A stretch of DNA of 64,000 bases from an uncultured Oscillospiraceae bacterium (GCA_910587505.1 CAJULD010000011.1:1-64000), one strand, 5' to 3'; positions 1 to 8,719 are shown, numbered from the stretch's first letter. Notes: generated from the sequence alone by a model not told the origin. Program-made: numbers and translations.

Positions 1-64
1 CTACTCCAACCCCTTGTCAACCCCTTTCTTTGAAATTTTTCAGCCTTTTTTTCAGGAATTATCA

Positions 65-93
65 AAGACATTTTCTCCTGTTCGTGATATAGT
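65..93 (+). promoter_or_regulatory. Sigma-A promoter for the SbcC-like ATPase gene
   Basis: An AAGACA -35-like box (65-70), a 17-base spacer and a TATAGT -10 box (88-93) preceded by TG (extended -10). It lies about 65 bases ahead of the ATG at 158. Confidence 0.5.
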
Positions 94-157
94 ATACAGG
101 GAATATTCTTCCACAACATATGGTACATACATTATATATGTAGAACAGGAGCAGCCC

Positions 158-2335
158 ATGCAGATCAAACGTCTTGCGGCCACCTTCGGCCGGCTGGAGC
201 AGGAGCAGCTGAGTCTCGAGCCTGGTCTGAACATCATTGAGGCTCCCAATGAAGCGGGCAAATCCACATGGACGGCCTTTCTGCGCGTCATGCTTTACGG
301 TCTGCGCACACGGGACCGCAGTTCCGGCGCGGATAAGCGCCGCTATCTGCCCTGGAGCGGAAGCGCCATGGAGGGCACGCTGGAGGCCTCCACCGATCTG
401 GGGGATGTCACCATCCTTCGCCGCACGGACCGGGCCAACGCCCCCATGGGGGCCTTCTCCGCCGTTTATACCGGCACTGCCGACCCGGTAAAGGAGCTGA
501 CGGCCTCCTCCTGCGGCGAAGTTCTTCTGGGCGTTTCCCAGGATGTCTTCGAGCGCAGCGCCTATATCCGCCAGACAGGGCTGGCAATCGATCAGAGCAG
601 GGCTCTGGAGCAGCGCATCACCTCCCTGATTACCACCGGCGAGGAAGACTCCTCTTTTACCGCCGCCGCCGGCCAGCTGCGCAGCCAGCTCAATTCCCGC
701 CGCCACAACAGGACCGGCCTGCTGCCCCAGCTGGAGGAGGAACAGCGCGCCATTCGTGCTTCGCTGGAGCAGCTGGAGTCTCTCACCGCCGCCGCCGGGG
801 AGCGGCAGCGGGCGCTGGAGGCCCTTCAGCTCCAGCTGGAGGAGACGGAGACGCTTCTGGCCCGCCACGACGCCGCCGACCAGGCCGATGAGCTGCGGAA
901 GGTCGAGAGCGCCCGTGCGGATGCCGCTGCCGCCCGCGACCGGACGAAGACGCTGGAAGCCAGCGCCCGGTACCTGCCCACCCGCCCCGAGCTGGAGGCC
1001 CTTCAGGGCCGCATTGAGGCTCTCTCCTCCATCAACAACGCGGTGGACGATGCCCGCGCCCGTCTGGATCTGACCAGTCACACCCTCCGGCAGGCGGAAA
1101 AAGCGGTCAGCGCCCACCCCTTCGCGGGTCTGACCCCCGGCGAGGCGGCTTCCGCGCCTCTGGATGCCGGCCCCAGGCCCGCCATGTCCCGCAGGGTGCT
1201 GCCCATTGCCATTCTGGCAGGGGTGCTCCTGGCCGCCTCCGGCTACTTTACCCGGCAGTGGATGATCTCCGCTGGCGGCGGACTTGGCCTTTTCGGCGTC
1301 ATTCTCATTCTCTCCCAGTGGCGCTTCCGGAAACAGAAAAAGGAGTGGGAGGCCAACCGCGCCCAGCTGGAGCGCCAGCGGGAGGAGGCGGTCGCCGAGT
1401 ACGCCCCCCTCTTCGAGGCGGAGGCGGAGGCCCGGGCCAGGCAGCAGGCGGCTCAGGCTGCCTGGGAGGCGGTGTCCGCCAGCGCGGCTGCCAATCTGGA
1501 CTCCATCCTTACCCAGCTGCGCTCCTTCCGCCCTCTCGTCCGCAATCTGCCGGAGGCCTGCGAGGCGCTGGGCGACGCCTTCCTTCTCCGCGGCAAGCTG
1601 GAGCAGGCCCAGCGCCGGGAGGATGAGGCCCGTACCCGCTGGGAGACCCTCCGGGACGCTGCGCCGCCTCTTCCCCGGGTTCTGGCCCAGCGCCCGGACG
1701 TCTCCCGGGAGCAGTTGCGCCTCCGGCTGTCGGATTTGCGGGACCGGGACGCGGCTCTCCGCCGGGAGCTCCACACCGCCCAGGGACGCGTTCAGGCGCT
1801 GGGCGATCCCGGCGAGCTGCGCCTCCGGCTTCAGGCCCTGGAGGAGCGCGGGGCCGCGCTGCAAAAGGAATACGACGCCATTGCGCTGGCTATGGAGGTG
1901 CTGGCCCTGTCCAGCTCCACCCTGCAAGCCCGATTCTCCCCCGCGCTGGGGGAACATGCGGCCTCCATCTTTACAAATCTGACCGGAGGGCGTTATAATA
2001 GGGTAATGCTGGATCGCTCCATGTCGCCCTCCGCCCAGCAGGCGGACCAGATCTCCCCCCATGGCGCGGACCAGCTCAGTCAGGGCACGGCGGACCAGCT
2101 GTATCTGGCGGTGCGGCTGGCGCTGTGCGACCTGGTCCTGCCGGAGGAGAAGGCCGTTCCCATCCTTCTGGACGACGCGCTGGTCAACTTTGACGACGAG
2201 CGGATGGCCTCCGCGCTGGACTTCCTCCTGGAGCTCTCCGCCCGCCGCCAGATTCTGCTGTTCACCTGTCAGAAGCGGGAGGGCGACTATCTGAACTGGG
2301 CCTATCCGGAAAAATTTCACCATATCAGGCTGTAG
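158..2335 (+). CDS. SbcC/Rad50-like (YhaN-type) AAA ATPase with membrane hairpin
   Basis: A 725-residue SMC/SbcC-like ATPase. The N-terminal Walker A reads APNEAGKST, long coiled-coil arms fill the middle, and the C-terminal half carries a signature-like SQGTADQLYLAVRLAL and a Walker B ILLDDALVNFDD. Two hydrophobic segments interrupt the coiled coil near residues 345-390, as in YhaN proteins, so the arms are probably membrane-tethered. YhaN is thought to work with a YhaO-type nuclease in DNA metabolism; no partner lies within the window, although an upstream gene could lie just outside. The ATG at 158 is preferred over an earlier in-frame start because AGGAG sits at the right spacing and a promoter precedes it; the upstream reading frame is AT-rich and looks non-coding. 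The next gene follows after 10 bases, so the two are probably co-transcribed. The exact substrate is unknown. Confidence 0.85.
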   Translation: MQIKRLAATFGRLEQEQLSLEPGLNIIEAPNEAGKSTWTAFLRVMLYGLRTRDRSSGADKRRYLPWSGSAMEGTLEASTDLGDVTILRRTDRANAPMGAFSAVYTGTADPVKELTASSCGEVLLGVSQDVFERSAYIRQTGLAIDQSRALEQRITSLITTGEEDSSFTAAAGQLRSQLNSRRHNRTGLLPQLEEEQRAIRASLEQLESLTAAAGERQRALEALQLQLEETETLLARHDAADQADELRKVESARADAAAARDRTKTLEASARYLPTRPELEALQGRIEALSSINNAVDDARARLDLTSHTLRQAEKAVSAHPFAGLTPGEAASAPLDAGPRPAMSRRVLPIAILAGVLLAASGYFTRQWMISAGGGLGLFGVILILSQWRFRKQKKEWEANRAQLERQREEAVAEYAPLFEAEAEARARQQAAQAAWEAVSASAAANLDSILTQLRSFRPLVRNLPEACEALGDAFLLRGKLEQAQRREDEARTRWETLRDAAPPLPRVLAQRPDVSREQLRLRLSDLRDRDAALRRELHTAQGRVQALGDPGELRLRLQALEERGAALQKEYDAIALAMEVLALSSSTLQARFSPALGEHAASIFTNLTGGRYNRVMLDRSMSPSAQQADQISPHGADQLSQGTADQLYLAVRLALCDLVLPEEKAVPILLDDALVNFDDERMASALDFLLELSARRQILLFTCQKREGDYLNWAYPEKFHHIRL

Positions 2336-2345
2336 AGGTGTTTTT

Positions 2346-3155
2346 GTGAACCGTTTTTGCTTTGCATTTCTTCTTTTGATGACCTATAGCTTTCTTGGCT
2401 GGTGCGGGGAAATGGTCTATTGCTCCGTCGGCCAGCGGAAGCTCTGCGAAAAGCGGGGCTTTCTCAACGGCCCAATCTGTCCCATCTACGGGCACGGCGC
2501 GCTGGTGGTCCTTCTCTGTCTCCACGGCGGCTGTGAAAATCCCCTGCTGACCTTTCTCCTTGGCGCGGTTCTGACCTCCATTGTGGAATACGTCACCAGC
2601 TTCGCCATGGAAAAGCTGTTCCACATGCGCTGGTGGGACTACTCCCAGTATAAGTTCCACATCAACGGCCGCGTCTGTCTCCTGAATTCCACCCTTTTCG
2701 GTCTGGCCAGCGTGTTCCTCTGCCACGTGGCCAATCCTCCCATCACCGGATGGCTGACGGATGTCTTTTCCTCCGGCGTCGGCGTTCCGTTTTCTCTGAT
2801 CCTCCTGCTGGTCTATCTGACGGACATCGTCCTCTCCGTCCGCAGCGCCATCCGCATCGGCGGCCATCTGGCCCGGCTTCACGCCGTCCACGACGAGCTC
2901 GCCCGGAAGCTGGAGGAGCTCGGGGCGGAGGCCAGACAGAGCGTGCAGTCCCGGCTGGAGCCGCTGGCGGAGCGGAGCGACGAGCTTGCCCGCCGTCTGG
3001 AGGCCGCCCGGTCGGAGGCCCGTCAGAAGCTTCATGCCCTCTATGAGAAGCCGGATTTCTTTGACCGCCGCCTGCTCCGCTCCTTCCCCGCCATGAAATC
3101 GGTCCGCCACCCGGAAGCCCTGAAAAAGTGGAGAGAGTATCTGCGGAAGGACTGA
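2346..3155 (+). CDS. Putative ABC-transporter type IV (CmpB-like) membrane protein
   Basis: A 269-residue integral membrane protein starting with GTG; a GAGGTG ribosome site lies just upstream and overlaps the previous stop. The first ~170 residues hold about five hydrophobic segments and the family-typical stretch GFLNGPICPIYGHGA. The C-terminal third is charged and helical (repeated R/E/L-rich turns), probably a cytoplasmic coiled coil. This matches the family annotated as putative ABC-transporter type IV/CmpB-like, whose function is not established. It is probably co-transcribed with the ATPase gene ahead of it. Confidence 0.75.
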   Translation: MNRFCFAFLLLMTYSFLGWCGEMVYCSVGQRKLCEKRGFLNGPICPIYGHGALVVLLCLHGGCENPLLTFLLGAVLTSIVEYVTSFAMEKLFHMRWWDYSQYKFHINGRVCLLNSTLFGLASVFLCHVANPPITGWLTDVFSSGVGVPFSLILLLVYLTDIVLSVRSAIRIGGHLARLHAVHDELARKLEELGAEARQSVQSRLEPLAERSDELARRLEAARSEARQKLHALYEKPDFFDRRLLRSFPAMKSVRHPEALKKWREYLRKD

Positions 3156-3335
3156 TGCTTTTTCTCTCCCGCTCTTTTCTGAAAGAAAGGGCGGCAAAGA
3201 GGACCTTAAAACCGCCCTGCCATCTATTGCTACAATTCCAAAATTTCCGCACGGTAAGGGCTCCGCGCTTCCATATTGCGGAATACTGTAAAAGGCATTT
3301 TTTATTTATCTTATCATAAAAGGAGAAACAGCGCT

Positions 3336-4160
3336 ATGTCAGAATGCACCCATGACTGCAGCAGCTGCGGCGAAAACTGCGGCGAACGCACCGAACCCCA
3401 GTCCCTTCTGAAACCTCACAATCCCGCCGCCCGCGTGGGCAAGGTCTATGGCGTCGTCTCCGGGAAGGGCGGCGTGGGCAAATCCATGGTGACCAGCCAG
3501 CTGGCAGTTCTGGCCCGCCGCGCCGGCCACAGAACCGGAATTCTGGACGCCGACGTCACCGGCCCCTCCATTCCCAGAGTCTTTGGCGTCCACCGGCGCG
3601 CCATGGCGGACGAGCGGGGCATGCTCCCGGTGGAGACGGATACCGGCATCGGGCTCATCAGCGTCAACCTGCTGCTGGACAACGAGACGGACCCCGTGCT
3701 GTGGCGGGGCCCGATCATCGGCGGCGTGGTGACCCAGTTCTGGACCGACGTCATCTGGGACGTGGACTATCTGTTTGTGGATATGCCCCCCGGCACCGGC
3801 GACGTGGCCCTCAGCGTGTTCCAGTCCATCCCGCTGGACGGCATCATCATTGTCACCTCCCCCCAGGAGCTGGTGGGCATGGTGGTGGAGAAGGCGGTCA
3901 AGATGGCCGAAATGATGTCCGTTCCCATTGTGGGCATCGTGGAGAACATGAGCTATCTCCTCTGTCCCGACTGCGGCCGGGAAATCCCCCTGTTTGGCCA
4001 GGGCAAAACCCTGGCTGCCGCCGACGCGCATCATCTCCGGCTGCTCGCCCGCATGCCGCTGGACCCCGTCCTTGCCCGGCTGGCCGATCAGGGCCGCATC
4101 GAAGATTTCCAGGGACAGTGGCTCGCGCCGGTGGCGGAAGCGGTGCTCTCCGGAGAGTAA
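3336..4160 (+). CDS. Mrp/Nbp35 family Fe-S cluster carrier ATPase
   Basis: A 274-residue P-loop ATPase of the ApbC/Nbp35 family, which holds and delivers [4Fe-4S] clusters in the cytoplasm. It shows the deviant Walker A GKGGVGKS, an FVDMPPGTGD switch II region, and a C-terminal CPDC motif that would hold a bridging cluster in the dimer. The N-terminus carries extra cysteines (ECTHDCSSCGENC), the Nbp35-type N-terminal cluster region, so this is the longer Nbp35-like form rather than a minimal Mrp. The ATG at 3336 follows AAAGGAG with correct spacing; an earlier in-frame ATG at 3276 has no ribosome site. It stands alone, ending at a strong bidirectional hairpin shared with gap. Confidence 0.9.
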   Translation: MSECTHDCSSCGENCGERTEPQSLLKPHNPAARVGKVYGVVSGKGGVGKSMVTSQLAVLARRAGHRTGILDADVTGPSIPRVFGVHRRAMADERGMLPVETDTGIGLISVNLLLDNETDPVLWRGPIIGGVVTQFWTDVIWDVDYLFVDMPPGTGDVALSVFQSIPLDGIIIVTSPQELVGMVVEKAVKMAEMMSVPIVGIVENMSYLLCPDCGREIPLFGQGKTLAAADAHHLRLLARMPLDPVLARLADQGRIEDFQGQWLAPVAEAVLSGE

Positions 4161-4182
4161 CCGCCTGAAAAATGAACGCACA

Positions 4183-4213
4183 GAGCCGCCCCTCTCCCTG
4201 AGAGGGGCGGCTC
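4183..4213. terminator. Bidirectional intrinsic terminator
   Basis: A perfect 13-bp stem (GAGCCGCCCCTCT paired with its complement) with a 5-base loop. T-rich tails follow on both strands, so it can end both the Nbp35 gene (+) and gap (-). Confidence 0.85.
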
Positions 4214-4234
4214 AATCTGTCTTTTAAACCCGGA

Positions 4235-5245
4235 TTACCTGTGATCCACGCTGTACATATGCTTGATGAGATCCAGCACCTTGTTGGAGTAGCCCATCTC
4301 GTTGTCGTACCAGCTGACGACCTTCACGAAGGTGTCGGTCAGAGCGATACCGGCCTTGGCGTCGAAGATGGAGGTACGGGGATCGCCCAGGAAGTCGGCG
4401 GACACGACGGCCTCGTCGGTGTAGCCCAGGATGCCCTTCAGCTCGCCCTCGGAGGCTTCCTTCATGGCCGCGCAGATCTCCTCGTATTTGGCGGGCCTGG
4501 CCAGGTTCACGGTCAGGTCCACTACGGACACGTCCAGAGTGGGCACGCGCATGGACATGCCGGTCAGCTTTCCGTTCAGAGCGGGGATGACCTTGCCCAC
4601 GGCCTTGGCGGCGCCGGTGGAGGAGGGGATGATGTTGCCGGAGGCGGCGCGGCCACCGCGCCAGTCCTTCAGAGAGGGACCGTCAACGGTCTTCTGGGTG
4701 GCGGTGGTGGAGTGAACGGTGGTCATCAGACCGTCGGTGATGCCCCACTTGTCGTTGAGGACCTTGGCGATGGGAGCCAGGCAGTTGGTGGTGCAGGAGG
4801 CATTGGACACGAACTTCATGTCGGAAGTGTAGGCGTCCAGGTTCACGCCGCACACAAACATGGGGGTGTCGTCCTTGGAGGGAGCGGACATGACGACCTT
4901 CTTCGCGCCGGCGTCGATGTGGGCCTGGGCCTTCTCCTTGGTCAGGAACAGACCGGTGGACTCCACCACGTACTCGGCCTCCAGCTTGCCCCAGGGGATG
5001 TCGGCGGGGTTGCGCTCGGCAAAAATGGGAATGGACCTGCCGTTGACGATGATGGCGTTCTCGGTGGATTCAACGGTGCCCTTGAACTGACCATGCATGG
5101 TATCGTACTTCAGCATGTAAGCCAGATAATCGGCGGGGCACAGATCGTTGATGCCCACGATCTCGATCTCGGGATGATTCACGCTGGCCCGGAAGACCAT
5201 GCGGCCGATGCGGCCAAACCCATTGATACCAACTTTGATGCTCAT
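4235..5245 (-). CDS. gap: Glyceraldehyde-3-phosphate dehydrogenase
   Basis: A 336-residue GAPDH: oxidises and phosphorylates glyceraldehyde 3-phosphate with NAD in glycolysis. The Rossmann fingerprint GINGFGRIGR is at the N-terminus, the catalytic cysteine lies in ASCTTNC, and the C-terminus has the usual WYDNEMGYS. The start at 5245 follows GAGAGGAG; the open frame runs further upstream but that part is AT-rich and not GAPDH-like. It is monocistronic, with its own promoter region and terminator. Confidence 0.97.
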   Translation of the reverse strand: MSIKVGINGFGRIGRMVFRASVNHPEIEIVGINDLCPADYLAYMLKYDTMHGQFKGTVESTENAIIVNGRSIPIFAERNPADIPWGKLEAEYVVESTGLFLTKEKAQAHIDAGAKKVVMSAPSKDDTPMFVCGVNLDAYTSDMKFVSNASCTTNCLAPIAKVLNDKWGITDGLMTTVHSTTATQKTVDGPSLKDWRGGRAASGNIIPSSTGAAKAVGKVIPALNGKLTGMSMRVPTLDVSVVDLTVNLARPAKYEEICAAMKEASEGELKGILGYTDEAVVSADFLGDPRTSIFDAKAGIALTDTFVKVVSWYDNEMGYSNKVLDLIKHMYSVDHR

Positions 5246-5311
5246 AAGAAAAACTCCTCTCAAAATTTTGTTGGAATTTCCAGTAATTGAATCATATGGT
5301 ATTCTGCGAGT

Positions 5312-5317
5312 ATTATA
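5312..5317 (-). promoter_or_regulatory. Probable -10 box of gap
   Basis: A perfect TATAAT on the minus strand 67 bases ahead of the gap start. I see no good -35 at 16-18 bases, so only the -10 is supported. Confidence 0.35.
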
Positions 5318-5378
5318 CACCGGAGATTTTCAAAAGAAAAGGTTTTTTTGTGGAATTTCTGACAAAGTTAAAATTTTC

Positions 5379-5407
5379 TTGTAATTTCGACAAATTTTTG
5401 ATATGAT
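5379..5407 (+). promoter_or_regulatory. Promoter of the orphan histidine kinase
   Basis: TTGTAA, a 17-base spacer and TATGAT. The predicted transcript starts near 5414, about 115 bases ahead of the kinase ATG. Confidence 0.55.
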
Positions 5408-5527
5408 ACTCCTGCGATTCTTGGAAATATGGCCGTACCGCCCGGAAGGCTGCGGGAAGCGGCCACATGATTTTCCCGTTCCCGCACACAATAAGCCTAT
5501 CACCGGCGCCGCGGCAGGAGGTAACCC

Positions 5528-6355
5528 ATGTCACAAGATCTTTTCCACGAGGACGAACAGCTCAGCGAGGTGCTCCAGCAGGTCTCCGGCCACCTGCGGG
5601 TCTCCCTGGCGAACATTCATATTGCGCTGAGCCGGCTGATCCCCCCGGATCTGCGGGACCGGCAGGAGCAGGTTGATCTGAACGCCGCCGTGCTGTATCA
5701 GAGCTATTACCGCATCCTGCGTCTGGCCAACAACCTCTCCGACGCCGCCGAACCGGAGCGGCCCGTGGGCTACAGCCAGACCAACGGCGACATCGTGGGA
5801 ACCTGCCGGGATGTGCTGGATCGCGCCGGGGTCCCCGCCGAAATGCTGGGGATCCGGCTGGAGTTCCGCTGCGCAAAGGAGCGCCACACCATCGCCATGA
5901 ACCGGGACCGGATCGAACGGCTGCTGCTGAACCTGCTGTCCAACGCCTTCAAATTTATCGGAAGCGGAGAAAAGCGGGTTTCCCTGGAGGTGCGGATCGA
6001 CCCCGGCTATGTCTACCTGACGGTGTCGGACACCGGGCGGGGCATCCCGCCGGAGATGCTGGACACCGTGTTCGACCGCTGCCGTCAGACAAACCGGCTG
6101 GATCCGCCGCCCCACGGGCTGGGGCTGGGCCTGCCCATCTGCCGGCGGATCGTCCAGGAGCACGGCGGCAGCTTGGCCCTGACCTCCGAACCGGGGAAGG
6201 GCACGTCGGTAACCGTATCCCTCCTCAACCGGCGGATGGCGGCAGTTGTGAAGGAGCCCACTATCCTTTTCGGCTCAAGCGGCATCAATCCCACCCTGAT
6301 GGAGCTGGCGGACGCCCTGCCCAGGGAGGCGTTTTTGCAGAAATATCTGGACTGA
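5528..6355 (+). CDS. Orphan sensor histidine kinase with displaced H-box
   Basis: A 275-residue soluble kinase with no membrane segment or sensor domain. The HATPase domain is complete: N box NLLSNAFKF, G1 box VSDTGRGIP, F box and G2 box GLGLGLP. The dimerisation part begins only about 14 residues from the start. Where kinases normally read S-H-E-L-R, this protein reads S20-G21-H22-L23-R24, so the phosphorylatable histidine is either shifted by one position or lost. No response regulator is adjacent. Start chosen at 5528 behind GGCAGGAGG. It may act as a phosphotransfer or ATP-binding regulator rather than a classical kinase. Confidence 0.8.
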   Translation: MSQDLFHEDEQLSEVLQQVSGHLRVSLANIHIALSRLIPPDLRDRQEQVDLNAAVLYQSYYRILRLANNLSDAAEPERPVGYSQTNGDIVGTCRDVLDRAGVPAEMLGIRLEFRCAKERHTIAMNRDRIERLLLNLLSNAFKFIGSGEKRVSLEVRIDPGYVYLTVSDTGRGIPPEMLDTVFDRCRQTNRLDPPPHGLGLGLPICRRIVQEHGGSLALTSEPGKGTSVTVSLLNRRMAAVVKEPTILFGSSGINPTLMELADALPREAFLQKYLD

Positions 6356-6433
6356 TACTTTTTATGAAAGAAAAAGCACCGGCAGGTCCTTCGGAAACGC
6401 CTTTAACCCGTTGCGGTTTCAGGCTTTCCGCAG

Positions 6434-6453
6434 GGCAGCAATGCTGCATTTTT
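6434..6453 (+). terminator. Weak hairpin with T-tract after the kinase gene
   Basis: GCAGC paired with GCTGC around a 3-base loop, followed by ATTTTT. It lies between the kinase and mnmA; the stem is short, so efficiency is doubtful. Confidence 0.35.
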
Positions 6454-6484
6454 AACCGGGAAACAGTATAAGGCGGGACGGGTA

Positions 6485-7570
6485 ATGGAAAACAGGAAGG
6501 TTCTGGTGGGCATGAGCGGCGGGGTGGACAGCGCCGCCGCCGCCCTGTTGCTGCGAAAGGCGGGGTGGGAACCCGTAGGGGGCACCCTGCGGCTGTACGA
6601 CAATGAGGACGTCGGGGAAAGCGCGGAGGGGACCTGCTGCTCCCTGGAGGCGGTGGAGAGCGCCCGGAACGCGGCCCGCCGGCTGGGGATTGATCACTAT
6701 GTATTTAATTTCACCGGTCCGTTCCGCCGCTGCGTGATCGACGATTTTGTCCGAAGCTACCGGGAGGGGCGCACGCCGAACCCCTGTATCCAGTGCAACC
6801 GGACCGTTAAATTTGAGGCCCTGCTCCGCCGGGCGGAGGATCTGGGCATCGAACAGATCGCCACCGGGCATTACGCCCGGGTGGACTACGACGCCGCTCT
6901 GGGCCGCTGGCGGCTCCTGCGGGGAAAAGACGGCCGGAAGGATCAGAGCTATGTGCTCTACCCTCTTTCCCAGAAAATTCTGAGCCGCCTGCTGCTGCCG
7001 GTAGGCGCGTATGACAAACCCGCCATTCGGGCGCTGGCTGCCTCCGCCGGCTTTGACAGCGCGGGGAAGCCGGACAGCCAGGACATCTGCTTCGTCCCGG
7101 ACGGAGATTACGCCGGATTTTTGCAGCGATATGGCGGCGTGGAGCTTGTCCCCGGCAATTTTGTGGACGGGGCGGGCCATGTGCTGGGGCAGCACCGGGG
7201 GCTGCCCTGCTACACCACCGGGCAGCGCCGGGGCCTGGGGGTCAGCGCGGACCGGCCGCTCTATGTACTGCGGAAGGACGAGTCCCGCAACGAAGTGGTT
7301 CTGGGCGGGGAAGAGGAGCTGTACAGCCGGACCGTCCGGGCGAAGGATTTTAACTGGGTGTCCCTTCCGGCTCAAACCGGGCCGCTGGCCGTTACGGCCA
7401 GGACGCGGTACAGCCAAGGCGAGGCCTCGGGCGTGTTGTATCCGGAGGCGGACGGCGCGGTACGGATGGAATTTGACGCGCCCCAGCGGGCGGTGACGGC
7501 GGGCCAGTCCCTGGTGTGCTATCTGGGCGAGCTGGTGGTGGGCGGCGGCGTGATTGTCCCTTCCCCCTGA
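6485..7570 (+). CDS. mnmA: tRNA-specific 2-thiouridylase MnmA
   Basis: A 361-residue ATP-pyrophosphatase that puts the 2-thio group on U34 of tRNA Lys, Glu and Gln, taking sulfur relayed from a cysteine desulfurase. The PP-loop reads GMSGGVDSA; the two catalytic cysteines lie in NPCIQCN and DSQDICF; the RNA-binding GQHRGLPCYTTGQRRG segment is present. Length is normal. The ribosome site ahead of the ATG is poor (GGACGGG). A cysteine desulfurase gene at 23798 could be the donor, though they are not linked. Confidence 0.95.
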   Translation: MENRKVLVGMSGGVDSAAAALLLRKAGWEPVGGTLRLYDNEDVGESAEGTCCSLEAVESARNAARRLGIDHYVFNFTGPFRRCVIDDFVRSYREGRTPNPCIQCNRTVKFEALLRRAEDLGIEQIATGHYARVDYDAALGRWRLLRGKDGRKDQSYVLYPLSQKILSRLLLPVGAYDKPAIRALAASAGFDSAGKPDSQDICFVPDGDYAGFLQRYGGVELVPGNFVDGAGHVLGQHRGLPCYTTGQRRGLGVSADRPLYVLRKDESRNEVVLGGEEELYSRTVRAKDFNWVSLPAQTGPLAVTARTRYSQGEASGVLYPEADGAVRMEFDAPQRAVTAGQSLVCYLGELVVGGGVIVPSP

Positions 7571-7882
7571 CGGGGAGGGACGTTTCAGCGTTCGCTGACC
7601 GTCCACTCCTCCTGATAGATCAGGTCGTCCACGTCGCCGCGGGGGAATTCAGGGTCCATGAGCCAGCCTCCTTTTGCAGATTTTTCCAGGGAAGCTCTGA
7701 TTCAATCGCCACGTGCGGGGATTTATTCAGAGGTTCCCCAGTATATGCGCTTTCCTGGGAAATGTTGCGGCAGAGAGGGCCTCCGGACAAAAAGTTTTTC
7801 CCCGCATGGGGAATCCGGACTTGACGGCGGGGCAAACATGTGGTATGCTAAACTCTGCCGCCGGGCCGCCGGCACGGTGCAC
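7571..7882. other. Intergenic stretch between mnmA and tRNA-Thr
   Basis: About 310 bases without a long gene. It holds the small minus-strand ORF at 7585-7659 described separately. A longer plus-strand frame runs across it into the tRNA but is not credible as a gene. I see no clear promoter for the tRNA. Confidence 0.5.
7585..7659 (-). CDS. Possible 24-residue acidic small protein
   Basis: A minus-strand ORF beginning MDPEFPRG with net negative charge and the end segment IYQEEWTV. The ATG is preceded by an almost perfect ribosome site (AAAAGGAGG at about 7-base spacing), which is the main reason to call it. No family is recognised and no promoter or terminator is obvious. It could be a regulatory peptide or a chance ORF. 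Confidence 0.4.
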   Translation of the reverse strand: MDPEFPRGDVDDLIYQEEWTVSER

Positions 7883-7958
7883 GCTGGAATAGCTCAGTCG
7901 GTAGAGCAGCTGATTCGTAATCAGCAGGTCGTCAGTTCGAGTCTGATTTCCAGCTCCA
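7883..7958 (+). tRNA. tRNA-Thr (anticodon CGT)
   Basis: A 76-base cloverleaf: acceptor GCTGGAA paired with TTCCAGC, D arm AGCTCAGTCGGTAGAGC, anticodon stem GCTGA/TCAGC around TTCGTAA (anticodon CGT at 7916-7918, reading ACG), T arm with GTTCGAGT, and an encoded CCA end. Confidence 0.96.
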
Positions 7959-7994
7959 AAAAGTCCTGAAACTGTAACGGTTTCAGGACTTTTT
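7959..7994 (+). terminator. Terminator of tRNA-Thr
   Basis: AAGTCCTGAAAC pairs with GTTTCAGGACTT and ends in a run of five T, immediately behind the tRNA CCA. Confidence 0.9.
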
Positions 7995-8061
7995 GCCTGT
8001 TGGTATTTTTTGATTTGTCAGTAACGCATGAGTGGCGGGCGTCATACCCGTACCCTTTTTG

Positions 8062-8222
8062 AGAACCTGTATTCACAACCGTTGAACGCCGTCCGGGCGG
8101 AGCTTTTCCCGCCGCCCTGCGTCAATTTCCCTTACAATCCGTCAGGATTGCTGCGGCAAATCCCCCTGTCTGCCGGAAAAATCCCCGTCTATCCGGCATA
8201 CCCGGTTATGAATACAGGCTCT
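8062..8222. repeat. Palindromic intergenic element, copy A (161 bp)
   Basis: Ends are imperfect inverted copies of the 20-base repeat AGAACCTGTATTCATAACCG. The left end continues TTGAACGCCGTCCGGGCGG and the right end (reverse strand) continues GGTATGCCGG, the same two end types seen in copies at 31269, 44268 and 63817. The interior, about 100 bases, also resembles the interior of the 63817 copy. The last two bases of the right end lie inside the TAG stop codon of the XRE gene. Confidence 0.8.
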
Positions 8223-8646
8223 AAAACAGCGTTTTCTCGTTCTCGCTGAACAGCCTGTCGTTGATCTGACCCAGCGGCGTATGGTGGACGATGCCGTGTG
8301 CGATAATGGCCTCCCGCTTGCGCCGGGGGTAGAGGGGAGCATAGCCTGCCTGCTTGAGCATCCGCTGGGTCTCCTCCAGCGTCACCTCCAATCCCACGCA
8401 GATGCACAGCAGCCGGTCCCGGGAGAGCCGGCGCCGTCCGGAGAAAACCTGATGGAGGTATACCTCGCTGATGCCCGCCTGCCGGGCCAGCTCCGCCTTG
8501 GAGATATTTTTCCTGTCAAACAGAGCCGACAGCAGGCCGATCACGCTGTTGTTGGAGAACTGTTCCTGGTTATCGTGGATATAGGCGTCCAGATCAGGCT
8601 GGCTCATCAGCTCCTGTCCCAGATCTCCGGTAGACTTCTTTTCCAT
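8221..8646 (-). CDS. XRE-type helix-turn-helix regulator
   Basis: A 141-residue DNA-binding protein. A Cro/C1-type helix-turn-helix sits near residues 45-100 (SKAELARQAGISEVYLHQVFSGRRRLSRDRLL); the C-terminal half is a conserved-looking extension without a known name. It is divergently paired with a Ser/Thr kinase gene, and a 13-bp inverted repeat in the shared upstream region overlaps its own -35 box, so autoregulation is likely. Its stop codon is formed at the edge of a palindromic element. I infer that it is the regulator or substrate of the kinase; this is not shown. Confidence 0.75.
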   Translation of the reverse strand: MEKKSTGDLGQELMSQPDLDAYIHDNQEQFSNNSVIGLLSALFDRKNISKAELARQAGISEVYLHQVFSGRRRLSRDRLLCICVGLEVTLEETQRMLKQAGYAPLYPRRKREAIIAHGIVHHTPLGQINDRLFSENEKTLF

Positions 8647-8690
8647 ATTTGGTTCCCCTTTACTTTTTATTCAGGCTGTGATATATTTTG

Positions 8691-8719
8691 ATTGTACAAA
8701 ATTTTATGTTCAGAAGCAA
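8691..8719 (-). promoter_or_regulatory. Promoter of the XRE regulator
   Basis: Read on the minus strand: TTGCTT, a 17-base spacer, TACAAT, about 45 bases ahead of the ATG. Confidence 0.6.

Noticed and set aside
62..2323. A 753-codon minus-strand frame opposite the SbcC-like gene
   Set aside because: Same reason: antisense frame with composition typical of a shadow and no recognisable domain.
7883..7958. tRNA-Thr as an integration site
   Set aside because: No integrase or duplicated tRNA 3' end was found nearby.
7658..7969. A 103-codon plus-strand frame ending in a GIAQSVEQLIRNQQVV-type sequence
   Set aside because: This is the well-known false ORF produced by translating a tRNA gene; the tRNA-Thr cloverleaf explains it.
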